A DNA stretch of 32,259 nt, from positions 1 to 32,259 of the IMG/VR virus record IMGVR_UViG_3300027291_000115; one strand, written 5' to 3'. The notes under the pieces are model-generated. The model was not told the origin of the DNA. It was given only the letters and a program-made list of their open reading frames with translations, and made no database searches. Positions 23,872-32,198 of the stretch are shown here, in pieces. Source of the DNA: a virus. The stretch's first letter is position 1. The number at the start of each line of letters is the position of its first letter. Made by a program: the position numbers and the translations under genes.

Positions 23872-24386
23872 ACCGTGCCCTCCACGAATTCGGCCATCCG
23901 GTTCATCCAGCCGGCAGCGAACGCCGACTGCTTCGGATCGTTGGTGATCAGCCGTCCGAGGTGGCGCAGGCGCTGCCCCAGTACCTTGCCGTAGAGCACA
24001 TCTTGGTCAGCCACAGCCAGTGCAGAACGGGTCTTGGGACCGATGACGCCATCGGCCGTCACGTCGAGCGCCGACTGCAGCCACTGCACTGCCCGCTTCG
24101 GCCCGGAATGCACGCCGGTATCGACCAGCAGATGCAGCAGCGTCGGATGCGTGATGGCTTCGAACCCGGGGCCGGTGATGTACCGCTGGCGGTAGATGGC
24201 ACGGGCTTCGGTTTCCGTCAGTGCTTGCACCTCAGTCGCCGTGGCCGGGCGACCCAGCTTGCGCCAGCTGCCCAGCGTCTGCGCGGTGATGCCAAAGTTC
24301 GTCGGCCCGCCCCGGTCGGCCGGGTGGTTCACGTAGCCGCCTTCCCGGCGGATGATCTCGTCGAGGATGGTGTCGATGGTGTTCAT
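23868..24386 (-). CDS. Endolysin, GH108-type muramidase with peptidoglycan-binding domain
   Basis: The 172-residue protein opens MNTIDTILDEIIRREGGYVN. E15 in REGGY is the likely catalytic Glu of the GH108 fold. HPADRGGPTNFGIT follows. The C-terminal part (about 100-165) resembles the PG-binding domain that accompanies GH108 (WLQSALDVTADGVIGPKTRS). It hydrolyses the glycan strand after holin action. No signal peptide is seen. ATG 24386 follows AAGGAG. The frame extends farther upstream, but that extension overlaps the holin gene and is not part of the protein. Confidence 0.92.
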   Translation of the reverse strand: MNTIDTILDEIIRREGGYVNHPADRGGPTNFGITAQTLGSWRKLGRPATATEVQALTETEARAIYRQRYITGPGFEAITHPTLLHLLVDTGVHSGPKRAVQWLQSALDVTADGVIGPKTRSALAVADQDVLYGKVLGQRLRHLGRLITNDPKQSAFAAGWMNRMAEFVEGTV

Positions 24387-24700
24387 GGCCGCTCCTTGCC
24401 CAGACGCGTCTGCGCCCAGCGTTCCAGTTGGTAGATGGCCTGGCTGCCCATGTGGCCGGAGATACCGACCAGCGCAGCGGTCACCAGGGGATTGAACTGC
24501 GCGGCCTCGCACAGCCAGAAAGTAATGAGGCCCGCGAAGGCCGAGGTGGCGATCTCGCCGATCAGCTCGACCACGTTGAAGGCCCGGGTCTCGCCGGACT
24601 TGACTTTTCGGTAGAAATTCACCAGGCCACCCCAGGCGGCCAGGCCCGTCACCCACAGGTAGGTGATCAGGCCGTAGGTCGAAGGATCTTTTTCGGGCAC
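24383..24700 (-). CDS. Phage holin-like membrane protein
   Basis: The 105-residue protein has two or three hydrophobic segments, YGLITYLWVTGLAAWGGLVN (residues 9-28), ATSAFAGLITFWLC and NPLVTAALVGISGHMG, and a charged C-terminus. It is a phage holin family protein by layout. GTG 24700 is preceded by AAGGAGG. It precedes the lysozyme with ATGA overlap, so this lysis module contains two holin-like proteins; one may be an antiholin. Confidence 0.8.
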   Translation of the reverse strand: MPEKDPSTYGLITYLWVTGLAAWGGLVNFYRKVKSGETRAFNVVELIGEIATSAFAGLITFWLCEAAQFNPLVTAALVGISGHMGSQAIYQLERWAQTRLGKERP

Positions 24701-24709
24701 GGAGCCTCC

Positions 24710-25768
24710 TTACTCGGTTGCGGTGATAGGAACGGGCGACGCAGTGAAGCGTTCGCACTCGACCTGCGTCGTGAATCCCTGGGCGCCCAGGCGGTGCTCG
24801 ACGCGTTTGATGCGCCAGTCGGTCGGGAGGCCTGGACGCAGAGAGAGCGAGAGCCTTCCCTCGGCAGCGAGTCGCGGATCGCCCGGCAGGCTGAAGGACA
24901 GTTCGCCCTGCCCACGTTCCCCGGTGTTCTTGCGCGTGGCAGCCGCTGCCTTGGCTTCCGCTTCGGTGGCGTGGACGTAGCGGATTTCCTCAAAGGGCGG
25001 CGATCCGATGGTCACCTCCCGGCGCTCACCCTTCTCGAAATCCCACCAGTAGGCTTTGGTGCCGCCGGTTGCTGTCGTCGGTGGCTTTTGCGTATCGCCA
25101 TCGCTGGTGGAGCCACTGCCCCCGGGTTTGCGCGCTGAGTGTCGGTAGCGCCATCCGGCGAGATCACTGGATCTGAGGGTGATCGTCGGCATCACCTGGC
25201 CGGTGATGGTCTTGATCGCCCCTTGCTTGGCCAGCGCGAGAAACCCCGCCACGGGTTTGGCCACGGCATCGTGCTTGGCGGCCAGGCGGGTGAGCAACGC
25301 CATGTCCGATTCCTCGGTCTGGTCCAGATGCGGGATCGTGATGGCGCCCAGCTCCGGGTCGATCTTGGCCTGATAGCGGTGCTCGGCGGCGATGGTCTCG
25401 ACCAGTTGGCCCAGCGTGGTCTCATCCCAGGAGCGGGTCTTGGGACTGCGAAACGGTCCCACCATATCGGCGGCCTTGGCCGAGACGGTCAGCGTAGCCG
25501 GTGGTGAGCGGATCTCGACCTCATCAACGATGAAACGCCCCATGGACACCAGCCGGGTTTCGGCATAGCCCAGTGACACGGTCAGCACCGTGCCGATGCG
25601 CGGCAGTTCGGCAATCGCGCCGTCCTCACGGCGACGATCATCGAGGGTCAGTTTCAGCTCATCGGACTGGATGCCGGCTTCGTCAGTCACGACCAGTTCG
25701 ATCAGCCGGTCGCGGATGGCTGCGGTGATCTCTCGGCTGCCGGCGTAAATGCGGAACAGTGGTTGCAT
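24710..25768 (-). CDS. D: Tail hub protein gpD, late control D
   Basis: The 352-residue protein is the P2 gpD family. It begins MQPLFRIYAGSREITAAIRD and includes LIELVVTDEAGIQSDELKLT and LGYAETRLVSMGRFIVDEVE. Also seen are ESDMALLTRLAAKHDAVAKP and WRIKRVEHRLGAQGFTTQVE. It forms the base of the tail tube in the baseplate hub. GAGGAGG precedes the ATG by 6 bp, so that start is preferred over the GTG two codons upstream. Confidence 0.95.
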   Translation of the reverse strand: MQPLFRIYAGSREITAAIRDRLIELVVTDEAGIQSDELKLTLDDRRREDGAIAELPRIGTVLTVSLGYAETRLVSMGRFIVDEVEIRSPPATLTVSAKAADMVGPFRSPKTRSWDETTLGQLVETIAAEHRYQAKIDPELGAITIPHLDQTEESDMALLTRLAAKHDAVAKPVAGFLALAKQGAIKTITGQVMPTITLRSSDLAGWRYRHSARKPGGSGSTSDGDTQKPPTTATGGTKAYWWDFEKGERREVTIGSPPFEEIRYVHATEAEAKAAAATRKNTGERGQGELSFSLPGDPRLAAEGRLSLSLRPGLPTDWRIKRVEHRLGAQGFTTQVECERFTASPVPITATE

Positions 25769-25789
25769 GGCCACCTCCTCGTAATGCGC

Positions 25790-26008
25790 TCACGACCACA
25801 GCCGGATCACCGGCGCTTCTACCGGCAGCGGGAGATCAGGCAGCTCAATCACCAAGCCGGCCGTGAGAACCGGAGACAACTGGGCCAGCTGCGGATTCGC
25901 CTCGAGCACGGCGGTCAGTACATCGCTTCGCCCGTAGTGCTGCCAGACCAGATCGTCGAGCACATCGCCATCACGGGTCATCACGCGTTTGAAGATCGGC
26001 CGGGTCAT
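25790..26008 (-). CDS. X: Tail protein X, LysM-like
   Basis: The 72-residue protein belongs to the P2 gpX family: RDGDVLDDLVWQHYGR, then VLEANPQLAQLSPVLTAGLV and IELPDLP. It acts in baseplate/tail assembly with gpD. Its ATG overlaps the gpU stop by 4 nt. Confidence 0.93.
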   Translation of the reverse strand: MTRPIFKRVMTRDGDVLDDLVWQHYGRSDVLTAVLEANPQLAQLSPVLTAGLVIELPDLPLPVEAPVIRLWS

Positions 26009-26403
26009 GGCTGATCCTCCCCATAGGCCTTGAGCTTGATGCGGAACTCCAGCTTCCTGGGCTGACCGTCATCCGCGAACACCGTGCGGGTGTCGCCGAT
26101 CTCCGTGATCACCCAGGCACCCCAGATGCGGCCCAGGCCATCGACCAGTTGCAGCGGCTTGCCGGCGTCCGCCAGCGCGCGCATCGCATCGACTTGGCCG
26201 AGGCCGCCCTTGAAGCCCGGGTAGATCACACCATCGAGTTCGATCTCGCCGACGTTGCGCCCCACAAACTGCAGGGCCGGATCGCGGTTAATCCGCGCCT
26301 GCTCCTGCCAGCGCCAGGTCTGGTTCAGCGAGAACTTCTGGTAGGCGAGCGTGGCGATTTCAAAACGAAACTCGCCCAGGCCCAACATCACCCGTTCGGC
26401 CAT
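26005..26403 (-). CDS. U: Tail completion protein gpU
   Basis: The 132-residue protein begins MAERVMLGLGEFRFEIATLA and has YQKFSLNQTWRWQEQARINR and LQLVDGLGRIWGAWVITEI, matching P2 gpU. GGGAGG lies 6 bp before the ATG. It lies 22 bp after the tape measure stop. Confidence 0.94.
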   Translation of the reverse strand: MAERVMLGLGEFRFEIATLAYQKFSLNQTWRWQEQARINRDPALQFVGRNVGEIELDGVIYPGFKGGLGQVDAMRALADAGKPLQLVDGLGRIWGAWVITEIGDTRTVFADDGQPRKLEFRIKLKAYGEDQP

Positions 26404-26425
26404 GGCACACCTCCCAACAGAAAAA

Positions 26426-29230
26426 TCAGTCGTACATCGCCGCAGCCGGACTGCGGGTAGTCTCGCGCACAAGCGCGCGCAGGCGCGACTCGATCAGAGC
26501 AGCGATCTCGCGCGCGTCCATCCCAGGCGGGGCGTTGACCGTGATCGGGGCGGACAGCGAAACGCTGGTGTTACCGCGCGCAGCCAGTGGCTGAGCAGGC
26601 ATCGTCACCGGTCTGGCACTCGCCACTGCCGGGCTGCCCGCTGACATCGGCGTGATGCCAACGGGTGCGGTACCGACGGCGGGGCGTGGCGCGACCAGCG
26701 AGGCGATATTACCCACCGCCGCCGGACGCGCAGTAGCCGGTGCCGTGGCAGTGGGCGACGCCGGCTTATCGCTACCGAAGAGCGAACCGAACCAGTTGCC
26801 GACCTTGCTGCCGGCTTCCATCACCCATCCGATCTTGCCGGCGATCCAGTCGATGGCTTGCCCCACGGTCGCAGTGATGCCCGACCAGAGACCGGTCATG
26901 AAATCCGCCACTGGCTGCCAGGCGGCGCTGATCAGGGCCAAGGGCGAGAAGGACACCAGGGCCGTAAAACCCTCGATCACCCAGCCCACCAAGGTGCCCA
27001 CCGCTCGGATCGGCAAGGTCAGCACCGTGAAAGCCGTGCTCAACACGCCCCCGATCACCGACCCGAGAGACTGGCCGGAGGCGGACAGGCTGTTGAACTC
27101 CTCTGTGGAGAGTGTCACTGGCGCGAGCAAAGCCCCGACCCAGACCACCACCCGGCTCACGCCATCGGCGATGAAACCGAACACGGAGGCTACCACCTGG
27201 CCAATGGGTGCCAGCGGCGCCAGCGCCGTGGACAGGCTGGTGATTGCGGGCTGCACGGCTGACCGGATGCCTTGGAACACGCCGCCAACGTAAGCGGCAA
27301 TGGGGTCCCAGTATTTGCGGATCACCAGCACCAGGCCCGCGACCGCCACCCCGATGCCGGCGACGATCCAAGTAATCGGGTTGGCCAGCAGCGCAGCGGT
27401 CGTCGCACCAATGGCCGGCAGCATCGACCAAAAAGCCAAGGCTGCCGATTTGATCGGGGCGATTAGACCGAGAGCGCCTGTCTGGATTCTTGCCCAGGCC
27501 ACCGACAGTAGTCCGGCACTCACGCCTGTCGTCGCAGCCTGCACTTGCAGCAGTGCCAAACCCGCCCGTGCCGACTGAAACGCCACCTGCGCACTGAGGA
27601 TCGGCCCCTTCACGAAGGTCCAGGCGTAACCCAGCGCAATGGTCGCCACCTTCAAGGCCAGCACGGCACCGACGGTGCCCACCACCACTTGCGTGACGAC
27701 AGGAAACCGCTCCGCCAGATTGGCCAGGCTGTCGATAGGCCCCATCAGCGCGCCCACCAGGTTGTTCAAGGCCGGCAGCAGCGCATTGCCCACCGTGATG
27801 CCCAGCCGGCTCATCTGATTCTTCAAGAGCTGCAGGTTGTTGGCGGTGGTGGCCGAGCGCGCCTCGTACTCGGCTTGCATCGACCCAGCGTAAGCCGTCT
27901 GATCGGCCACCAGCCCCACTGCCTTCTCGTAGGTGTCCATCGAGCCCACCAGCTTGGCGATGTCGTCGGCGTACTCCATGCCGAAGAGGTCCGACAGCGT
28001 ACCCATCAGGTCCGGCGCCTTCTTCACTTGCTGCAGGAAAGTCGTCAGCGCGCCTTGGGCATCGCGCTGGATCATCTGCTTCATGACCTCGGCCGACAGC
28101 CCGATGTCCTGCAGTCCCTGCTGGAACTTCTCATTCTGCTTGTCGGCGGTGGCAAGCTTCATCAAGAGCGCATTGATGCCGGTGGCGGCCACCTCGGGTG
28201 GCGTCTTGAGCGCCAGGAAGGTCGCCCCGAGAGCATTCAGTTGCGCGCCGGACAGACCAAACAGCTTCGCCGTCGAGCCCGCCCGGTTGGCGATGTTGAG
28301 CAGGTCCGAGGCCTTGGCATCCATATTGTTGGACAGGTGGTTGATGGCGTCCCCGAGTTTGACCACCTCGTCCTGGGTCAGTCCGAAGATCGAGCGCAGG
28401 CCCGTCATCGCTGCGCCGGCCTGCTGGCCCGAAAGGTCGAAGGCCACGCCCATCTTGGCGGCGTCCTCGGCAAAGCGCAGCAATTCCTCGCGGGCGATGC
28501 CAGCCTGACCAGCGGCAGCGACGATGGCCCCGATGCCGTCAGCAGCCATCGGGATACGGGTCGACATCAAGAGCACATCTTTGGACATCTGCCCGAACTG
28601 ATCCGGCGTGTCGAAATTGACCACCTTTTTGACGTCGGCCATCACCGACTCGAAGGCCACCGCCGGTTGCACCAGACCATAGAGCGCACCACCGAGCGCA
28701 ACCGCATCCATCATCTGGGCACGGTAAGCGCTGCGGTTCTCCATGTTGCGGGCCTGTGCCTGTTGGGCACGCGACAGGGCTTCGGTGCGGGATCGGAGGG
28801 TCTCCAGCTGGCTGCCGAGTCGGTCGGACTCGCTGCCCATGGCACGGGTGTTCACCCCGGCCCGAGTCAGCGAGGTGCTCAGTTCATCGACGGCCGAGCG
28901 CTGGCGACGGTAGGCTTCCTCGGATCGGATGGCTGCGGCACGGGCACGGTCGAGCTCACGCGCTTGCCTGGCCGTGGCTCCTCCATTTTGTCCAGCGATG
29001 TTCGCTTCCAGCCCGGACACCCTCTGCTGCGCCGCGCGCATGGCCCGTGCAGCATCCCGGGCCTGAGCTCGCAGGGTCTCCAGCTGCTTGATACCGGACT
29101 GCTTGTTGCCGAGTTCCGCCATGGTGGAGCCCAGCTGGTTCAACTGGGCCTGGGCACCCCGCACCGCCGAGCCGAGCGAGGCCGCCAGCGTGGCGCCGAT
29201 GCTGATCTGAACGGGATGCGCTTTGGCCAT
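26426..29230 (-). CDS. T: Tail tape measure protein gpT
   Basis: This 934-residue protein is the longest in the element and sets the tail length. Residues 1-150 are coiled coil (LETLRAQARDAARAMRAAQQ and similar). A PhageMin-type tail domain covers about 165-370. Hydrophobic segments at about 510-660 may insert in the cell envelope during DNA entry or channel formation. The C-terminal region is Pro/Ala-rich. ATG 29230 has GAGG at 7-bp spacing, so it is preferred over a TTG two codons upstream. Confidence 0.95.
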   Translation of the reverse strand: MAKAHPVQISIGATLAASLGSAVRGAQAQLNQLGSTMAELGNKQSGIKQLETLRAQARDAARAMRAAQQRVSGLEANIAGQNGGATARQARELDRARAAAIRSEEAYRRQRSAVDELSTSLTRAGVNTRAMGSESDRLGSQLETLRSRTEALSRAQQAQARNMENRSAYRAQMMDAVALGGALYGLVQPAVAFESVMADVKKVVNFDTPDQFGQMSKDVLLMSTRIPMAADGIGAIVAAAGQAGIAREELLRFAEDAAKMGVAFDLSGQQAGAAMTGLRSIFGLTQDEVVKLGDAINHLSNNMDAKASDLLNIANRAGSTAKLFGLSGAQLNALGATFLALKTPPEVAATGINALLMKLATADKQNEKFQQGLQDIGLSAEVMKQMIQRDAQGALTTFLQQVKKAPDLMGTLSDLFGMEYADDIAKLVGSMDTYEKAVGLVADQTAYAGSMQAEYEARSATTANNLQLLKNQMSRLGITVGNALLPALNNLVGALMGPIDSLANLAERFPVVTQVVVGTVGAVLALKVATIALGYAWTFVKGPILSAQVAFQSARAGLALLQVQAATTGVSAGLLSVAWARIQTGALGLIAPIKSAALAFWSMLPAIGATTAALLANPITWIVAGIGVAVAGLVLVIRKYWDPIAAYVGGVFQGIRSAVQPAITSLSTALAPLAPIGQVVASVFGFIADGVSRVVVWVGALLAPVTLSTEEFNSLSASGQSLGSVIGGVLSTAFTVLTLPIRAVGTLVGWVIEGFTALVSFSPLALISAAWQPVADFMTGLWSGITATVGQAIDWIAGKIGWVMEAGSKVGNWFGSLFGSDKPASPTATAPATARPAAVGNIASLVAPRPAVGTAPVGITPMSAGSPAVASARPVTMPAQPLAARGNTSVSLSAPITVNAPPGMDAREIAALIESRLRALVRETTRSPAAAMYD

Positions 29231-29239
29231 GGGCAAACC

Positions 29240-29631
29240 TCAGGAAGAAGGCACGACAGACAAGCGCCGCGCCAATGACAAGGCCTCGACCAACTCACTC
29301 ACCTCCAGGGCAAGCAACTCGGATCGAGGCCAGTGGGTGTAGAGGGCGAGCTCCACCACGAGGGCGGAGATCTCACCCGGATTCACTGCAAAAAACCGCC
29401 CAGCACCTTCTGTAGTTGGGCGTAGTCCTTCATATCGAGCTGGTGGATCGCTGCTGGCGGCAATTCGGCCAGATTGGCGATCAGCCGAATCTCGCGCTCG
29501 GCGTCCGTCCCGGCGGCCTTCTGTGCAGCCAAGTGGTCGCCCACCGTGGGGCGGCGCAGCGCGATGTCGGCAATCGGCACGCCGTCGTGTTCGATGGGGA
29601 AGTTGAGTTTGATGCGTTCAGCGGTGCTCAT
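29240..29631 (-). CDS. Tail assembly fusion gpE+E', made by -1 frameshift
   Basis: The chaperone gpE (29383-29631) is read through a T-TTT-TTG slip at 29389-29395 into the -1 frame. That frame is open for 49 codons and ends at 29240-29242, giving a 130-residue fusion. The added part reads AVNPGEISALVVELALYTHW, PRSELLALEVSELVEALSLA, then RRLSVVPSS. It has the acidic, Leu-rich character of P2 E', and the stop lies 10 bp before the tape measure start. Family knowledge: P2 gene E uses the same slippery heptamer. Confidence 0.88.
29383..29631 (-). CDS. E: Tail assembly chaperone gpE
   Basis: The 82-residue protein begins MSTAERIKLNFPIEHDGVPI and has ADIALRRPTVGDHLAAQKA and ENA-like acidic helices, ending in LGGFLQ. 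It is the tail assembly chaperone E/41/14 type. AGGAG precedes the ATG at 29631. It is the shorter product of the frameshift pair. Confidence 0.92.
   Translation of the reverse strand: MSTAERIKLNFPIEHDGVPIADIALRRPTVGDHLAAQKAAGTDAEREIRLIANLAELPPAAIHQLDMKDYAQLQKVLGGFLQ
29389..29395 (-). promoter_or_regulatory. Programmed -1 ribosomal frameshift site T-TTT-TTG
   Basis: In the gpE frame the codons are GGT TTT TTG CAG TGA, so both tRNAs can re-pair on TTT TTT. The stop directly behind the slip gives a pause. The -1 frame continues for 49 codons. Confidence 0.88.
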
Positions 29632-29652
29632 GGGGGTACTCCTTCTCATTCA

Positions 29653-30165
29653 TCACAAACCAATCGCCGCGCGAATGGCATCCATCTGGTCGGTGCCGCC
29701 CACCTTTCGGACCAGGTTGATTGCATCGATCTCGATCAACTCCTCGTCGTCGATGGTCAGCTTGTAGTAGCTGGCGGCCACCGAGACCTTGAGGGTGCTT
29801 TTGTCGCCGGGCTTCCAGGTGCCGACGTCGAGCTCTTTCCAACCACCACGCAGATTGACGATGACCGGCTTGGCTTCCGCCCCCTGCGCCTGGATGGCGC
29901 CCCGAATGGTGATCTGGGTGGCGGCGTTGTCCAGCAGACCGAAAAGCTTGAAGACTTCCGGGTCGTGGTCGGCGATGGTGAGCTCGGCTTCGAGCTTCTC
30001 CATGCCGAGGTCGATTTCGACCGGCAAATCCATGCCACCGGCGCGATGCTCCTCGGTCTTGAGGGTAAGTTTCGGTAGTTGGATCTCGTCGATGCGTCCG
30101 GCGTAGCCCCGGCCGTCGACGAAGAGGTTCATGTTCTTGAGAACACGCGGCAGTTCGATGGCCAT
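29653..30165 (-). CDS. FII: Major tail tube protein gpFII
   Basis: The 170-residue P2 FII family protein begins MAIELPRVLKNMNLFVDGRG and continues YAGRIDEIQLPKLTLKTEEH and KLFGLLDNAATQITIRGAIQ. It polymerises into the inner tube of the contractile tail. Its ATG shares the A of the FI stop (TAATG). Confidence 0.96.
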   Translation of the reverse strand: MAIELPRVLKNMNLFVDGRGYAGRIDEIQLPKLTLKTEEHRAGGMDLPVEIDLGMEKLEAELTIADHDPEVFKLFGLLDNAATQITIRGAIQAQGAEAKPVIVNLRGGWKELDVGTWKPGDKSTLKVSVAASYYKLTIDDEELIEIDAINLVRKVGGTDQMDAIRAAIGL

Positions 30166-31364
30166 TACAGAATCTCCTCGAGGTAGTCATCGACCAGGTG
30201 CGAGCGGAAGATGATGTGCTCGGCCGGGTACGGCGGGGTGAAGTCGAAGTTGAAGTAGATCTTCCCGTCCTGGATGGACTGGGGCGAATTGAGGTCGGGG
30301 TCAGCCCAGCACTTGCCACCCAGGATCGCCCCCTGAGCTTTGAGTTGGCGCAGGTAGGCATTCACCCCTTCGGTGACTTCCAGGGCGTAGGTCTTGGTGA
30401 TGTTGCGGTCCACCGCCCAGAGGTGGGCTCGGAGCAGCGACTCGTTGATCATGTCGGCGGTGCGCCGCACACTCAGGAAAGCCCACTTCGGGTCCGAAGA
30501 ACAGGTGCGGTTGCCCCACAGGCGGTAGCCATCCTCCTGAATGATGGTGGCCACCTCGTTCTCGTTGAGCAGGTTGGCGCGGGCATTCGGGTCGCCGAGT
30601 GCGAAATCCACCGGGCGGTGGCTGCCGACAATGCCGTTGATAACGTTGTTCGAAGGCGACCACCAGAAACCCCGGTCGTTGTCGATCTTGGCAATCAGGC
30701 CAGCGACGCGCGCCGACACCGGCTCGGTCACCACCGCGCCGTTCTTCATCACCTTGACGTGCGGATCGACCACGTAAATGCGCGGCGAGCCCCAGTCCTC
30801 ACGGTAGTCGATGGCGGCAGCATCGGTGGTGTTGGGGCCGTCGGCGATGATCACTGCGCGCAGGCGTTCGGCAATGCCGAGCAGTTCTGCCACCACTGGA
30901 TTGGCCAGTTGGCGGGTGGTGTCATCCGGATAGTCAGGGTCTTGAGGCCGCTGATGCGTAAAACCCGGGGCTATCAGAATGCGCGGCGTGACCTTGGCGA
31001 CCGACTGGGCGGCCAGCAGCGCCTGCAGACCGAGGTACTGACCGGCCTCATCGACGCCACCCAGCACATTCGTCTGGGTCTCGGCATCCGTCGCCCCTTC
31101 GGCCACCCGGATCACCACCACCAGCGCACCGGCCTGATCGAAGATTCCATCAATGGCCATGGGCAAGGTGCCGGTGGCGCCCAGTTTGGCCGCCTCCAGG
31201 CGAGAGCCAGCAATCAGCACCGGGGTGTTCAAGGGAAAGCTGTGCTCATCGGCATCCGGTGCGGTGCCGACAAGCCCGATCACGGAGGATCGGACGGTGC
31301 GAATGGGGCGCGGGCCGTTGTCGATTTCAACGACCTCGACCCCGTGAAGAAAGTGATCTGCCAT
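30165..31364 (-). CDS. FI: Tail sheath protein gpFI
   Basis: The 399-residue contractile sheath protein of the P2 type begins MADHFLHGVEVVEIDNGPRP, then RSSVIGLVGTAPDAD. Further blocks are PRILIAPGFTHQ, AVIIADGPNTTDAAAIDY, RGFWWSPSNNVINGIVGSHR and EDGYRLWGNRTCSSDPKWAF. GGAG lies 7 bp before ATG 31364. The open frame reaches 31721, but that extension overlaps the upstream gene and its terminator and is not coding. Confidence 0.97.
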   Translation of the reverse strand: MADHFLHGVEVVEIDNGPRPIRTVRSSVIGLVGTAPDADEHSFPLNTPVLIAGSRLEAAKLGATGTLPMAIDGIFDQAGALVVVIRVAEGATDAETQTNVLGGVDEAGQYLGLQALLAAQSVAKVTPRILIAPGFTHQRPQDPDYPDDTTRQLANPVVAELLGIAERLRAVIIADGPNTTDAAAIDYREDWGSPRIYVVDPHVKVMKNGAVVTEPVSARVAGLIAKIDNDRGFWWSPSNNVINGIVGSHRPVDFALGDPNARANLLNENEVATIIQEDGYRLWGNRTCSSDPKWAFLSVRRTADMINESLLRAHLWAVDRNITKTYALEVTEGVNAYLRQLKAQGAILGGKCWADPDLNSPQSIQDGKIYFNFDFTPPYPAEHIIFRSHLVDDYLEEIL

Positions 31365-31381
31365 GGGTGGGCTCCAGAAGT

Positions 31382-31403
31382 AAAAAATCCGCCAATTGGC
31401 GGA
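31382..31403 (-). terminator. Perfect palindromic terminator upstream of the sheath gene
   Basis: On the minus strand the 16-bp palindrome TCCGCCAATTGGCGGA (31388-31403) is followed by six T. It ends the tail-fibre transcript and implies that the sheath gene has its own start of transcription in the short gap to 31364, or relies on readthrough. Confidence 0.9.
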
Positions 31404-31441
31404 ATAAATCGGGGGAATGGGGTGATCGGCCAGTCGGTGGG

Positions 31442-31762
31442 TCAGATCAGCGGCTTGCCGCGATCCGGCTCGATGGACTTCTCGCAGTGGTTCGGATCGA
31501 GCCGGTCGAGCAAGCGACAGAGCACACAGGCCCAGCGCTTGCCTTCGCGCGCGGCTTTGCCAGCGCGGCTGGAGAGCGTCTCGTCTTCGTGCCCGCCGAA
31601 AGCGGCATTGGCCAGCTGATCGTGGGCGACCGCCAAGGTCCAGGCACGGCGACTGCCTGCCAGGGCAGCAGCAAGCATCCACAGCGACGCGATCACCGCC
31701 GCGATCTGGCACAGCCCCCACAACCCAAGCATCGACAGACGGTGTTGAATAGCAGAGATCAC
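31442..31762 (-). CDS. Small phage membrane protein with DETLSSR motif
   Basis: The 106-residue protein has one transmembrane helix near the N-terminus (LWGLCQIAAVIASLWMLAAA). The pattern AHDQLANAAFGGHEDETLSS is known to me from tail-region hypothetical proteins of Mu/P2-like phages. The C-terminal half is basic with three Cys. Function unknown. The GTG start at 31762 overlaps the upstream stop (GTGA). Confidence 0.75.
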   Translation of the reverse strand: MISAIQHRLSMLGLWGLCQIAAVIASLWMLAAALAGSRRAWTLAVAHDQLANAAFGGHEDETLSSRAGKAAREGKRWACVLCRLLDRLDPNHCEKSIEPDRGKPLI

Positions 31763-32178
31763 TGCAGCACCTCCTGCACCCGGGCTTCTGTCAGAAGACC
31801 ACTGACTGCCAACGCCTGCAGACCCGCAACGGTCTGGGGATCAGTGACATCGACGTGTTCGGCCAGCTTGAGCTTGTCGAGGAATACCTCAACCATGACC
31901 TCAGTCTTGGCGGCGGTGTAAATGGCCGCCAACTCCTCCATCGTGAAACGGTTCATGAAGGCGAGTTTGGTCAATGGCGAGTGAGGTTGCAGCAAGGGAG
32001 CAGCGTTCTCCGGGGCGGGTTCGGGCGTGGCATAACTGCCATCAGCCTGCTTGACCATCCCCGCCGACACGCTGGTCGCCGCCTTGATCCATTTGAGGTC
32101 CGGATGGAAGCGTCCCTTGGGGTCAGTATCGGTGGTCTCCACCACCAGGTCATTCTCGAGTCGAATCCAGTTGGGCAT
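31759..32178 (-). CDS. Tail fibre-associated hypothetical protein
   Basis: The 139-residue protein begins MPNWIRLENDLVVETTDTDP, followed by KGRFHPDLKWIKA. This TDP.GRFHP.L.W pattern is common in proteins encoded right after tail fibres. The C-terminal helical half, from about residue 65, is rich in Leu and Val. AGGAG lies 8 bp before ATG 32178. It may be a fibre subunit or a fibre assembly factor. Confidence 0.8.
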   Translation of the reverse strand: MPNWIRLENDLVVETTDTDPKGRFHPDLKWIKAATSVSAGMVKQADGSYATPEPAPENAAPLLQPHSPLTKLAFMNRFTMEELAAIYTAAKTEVMVEVFLDKLKLAEHVDVTDPQTVAGLQALAVSGLLTEARVQEVLQ

Positions 32179-32198
32179 TTGCTTGTTCTCCTGATTGG

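Noticed and set aside
27545-29278. 577-codon plus-strand open frame across the tape measure gene.
   Set aside because: It is antisense to a clear gpT with family motifs, and is His/Arg/Gln-rich as expected from reading GC-rich DNA on the opposite strand.
30198-31619. 473-codon plus-strand frame across the sheath gene.
   Set aside because: It is antisense to gpFI and crosses the terminator and gene boundaries. Composition is that of a shadow.
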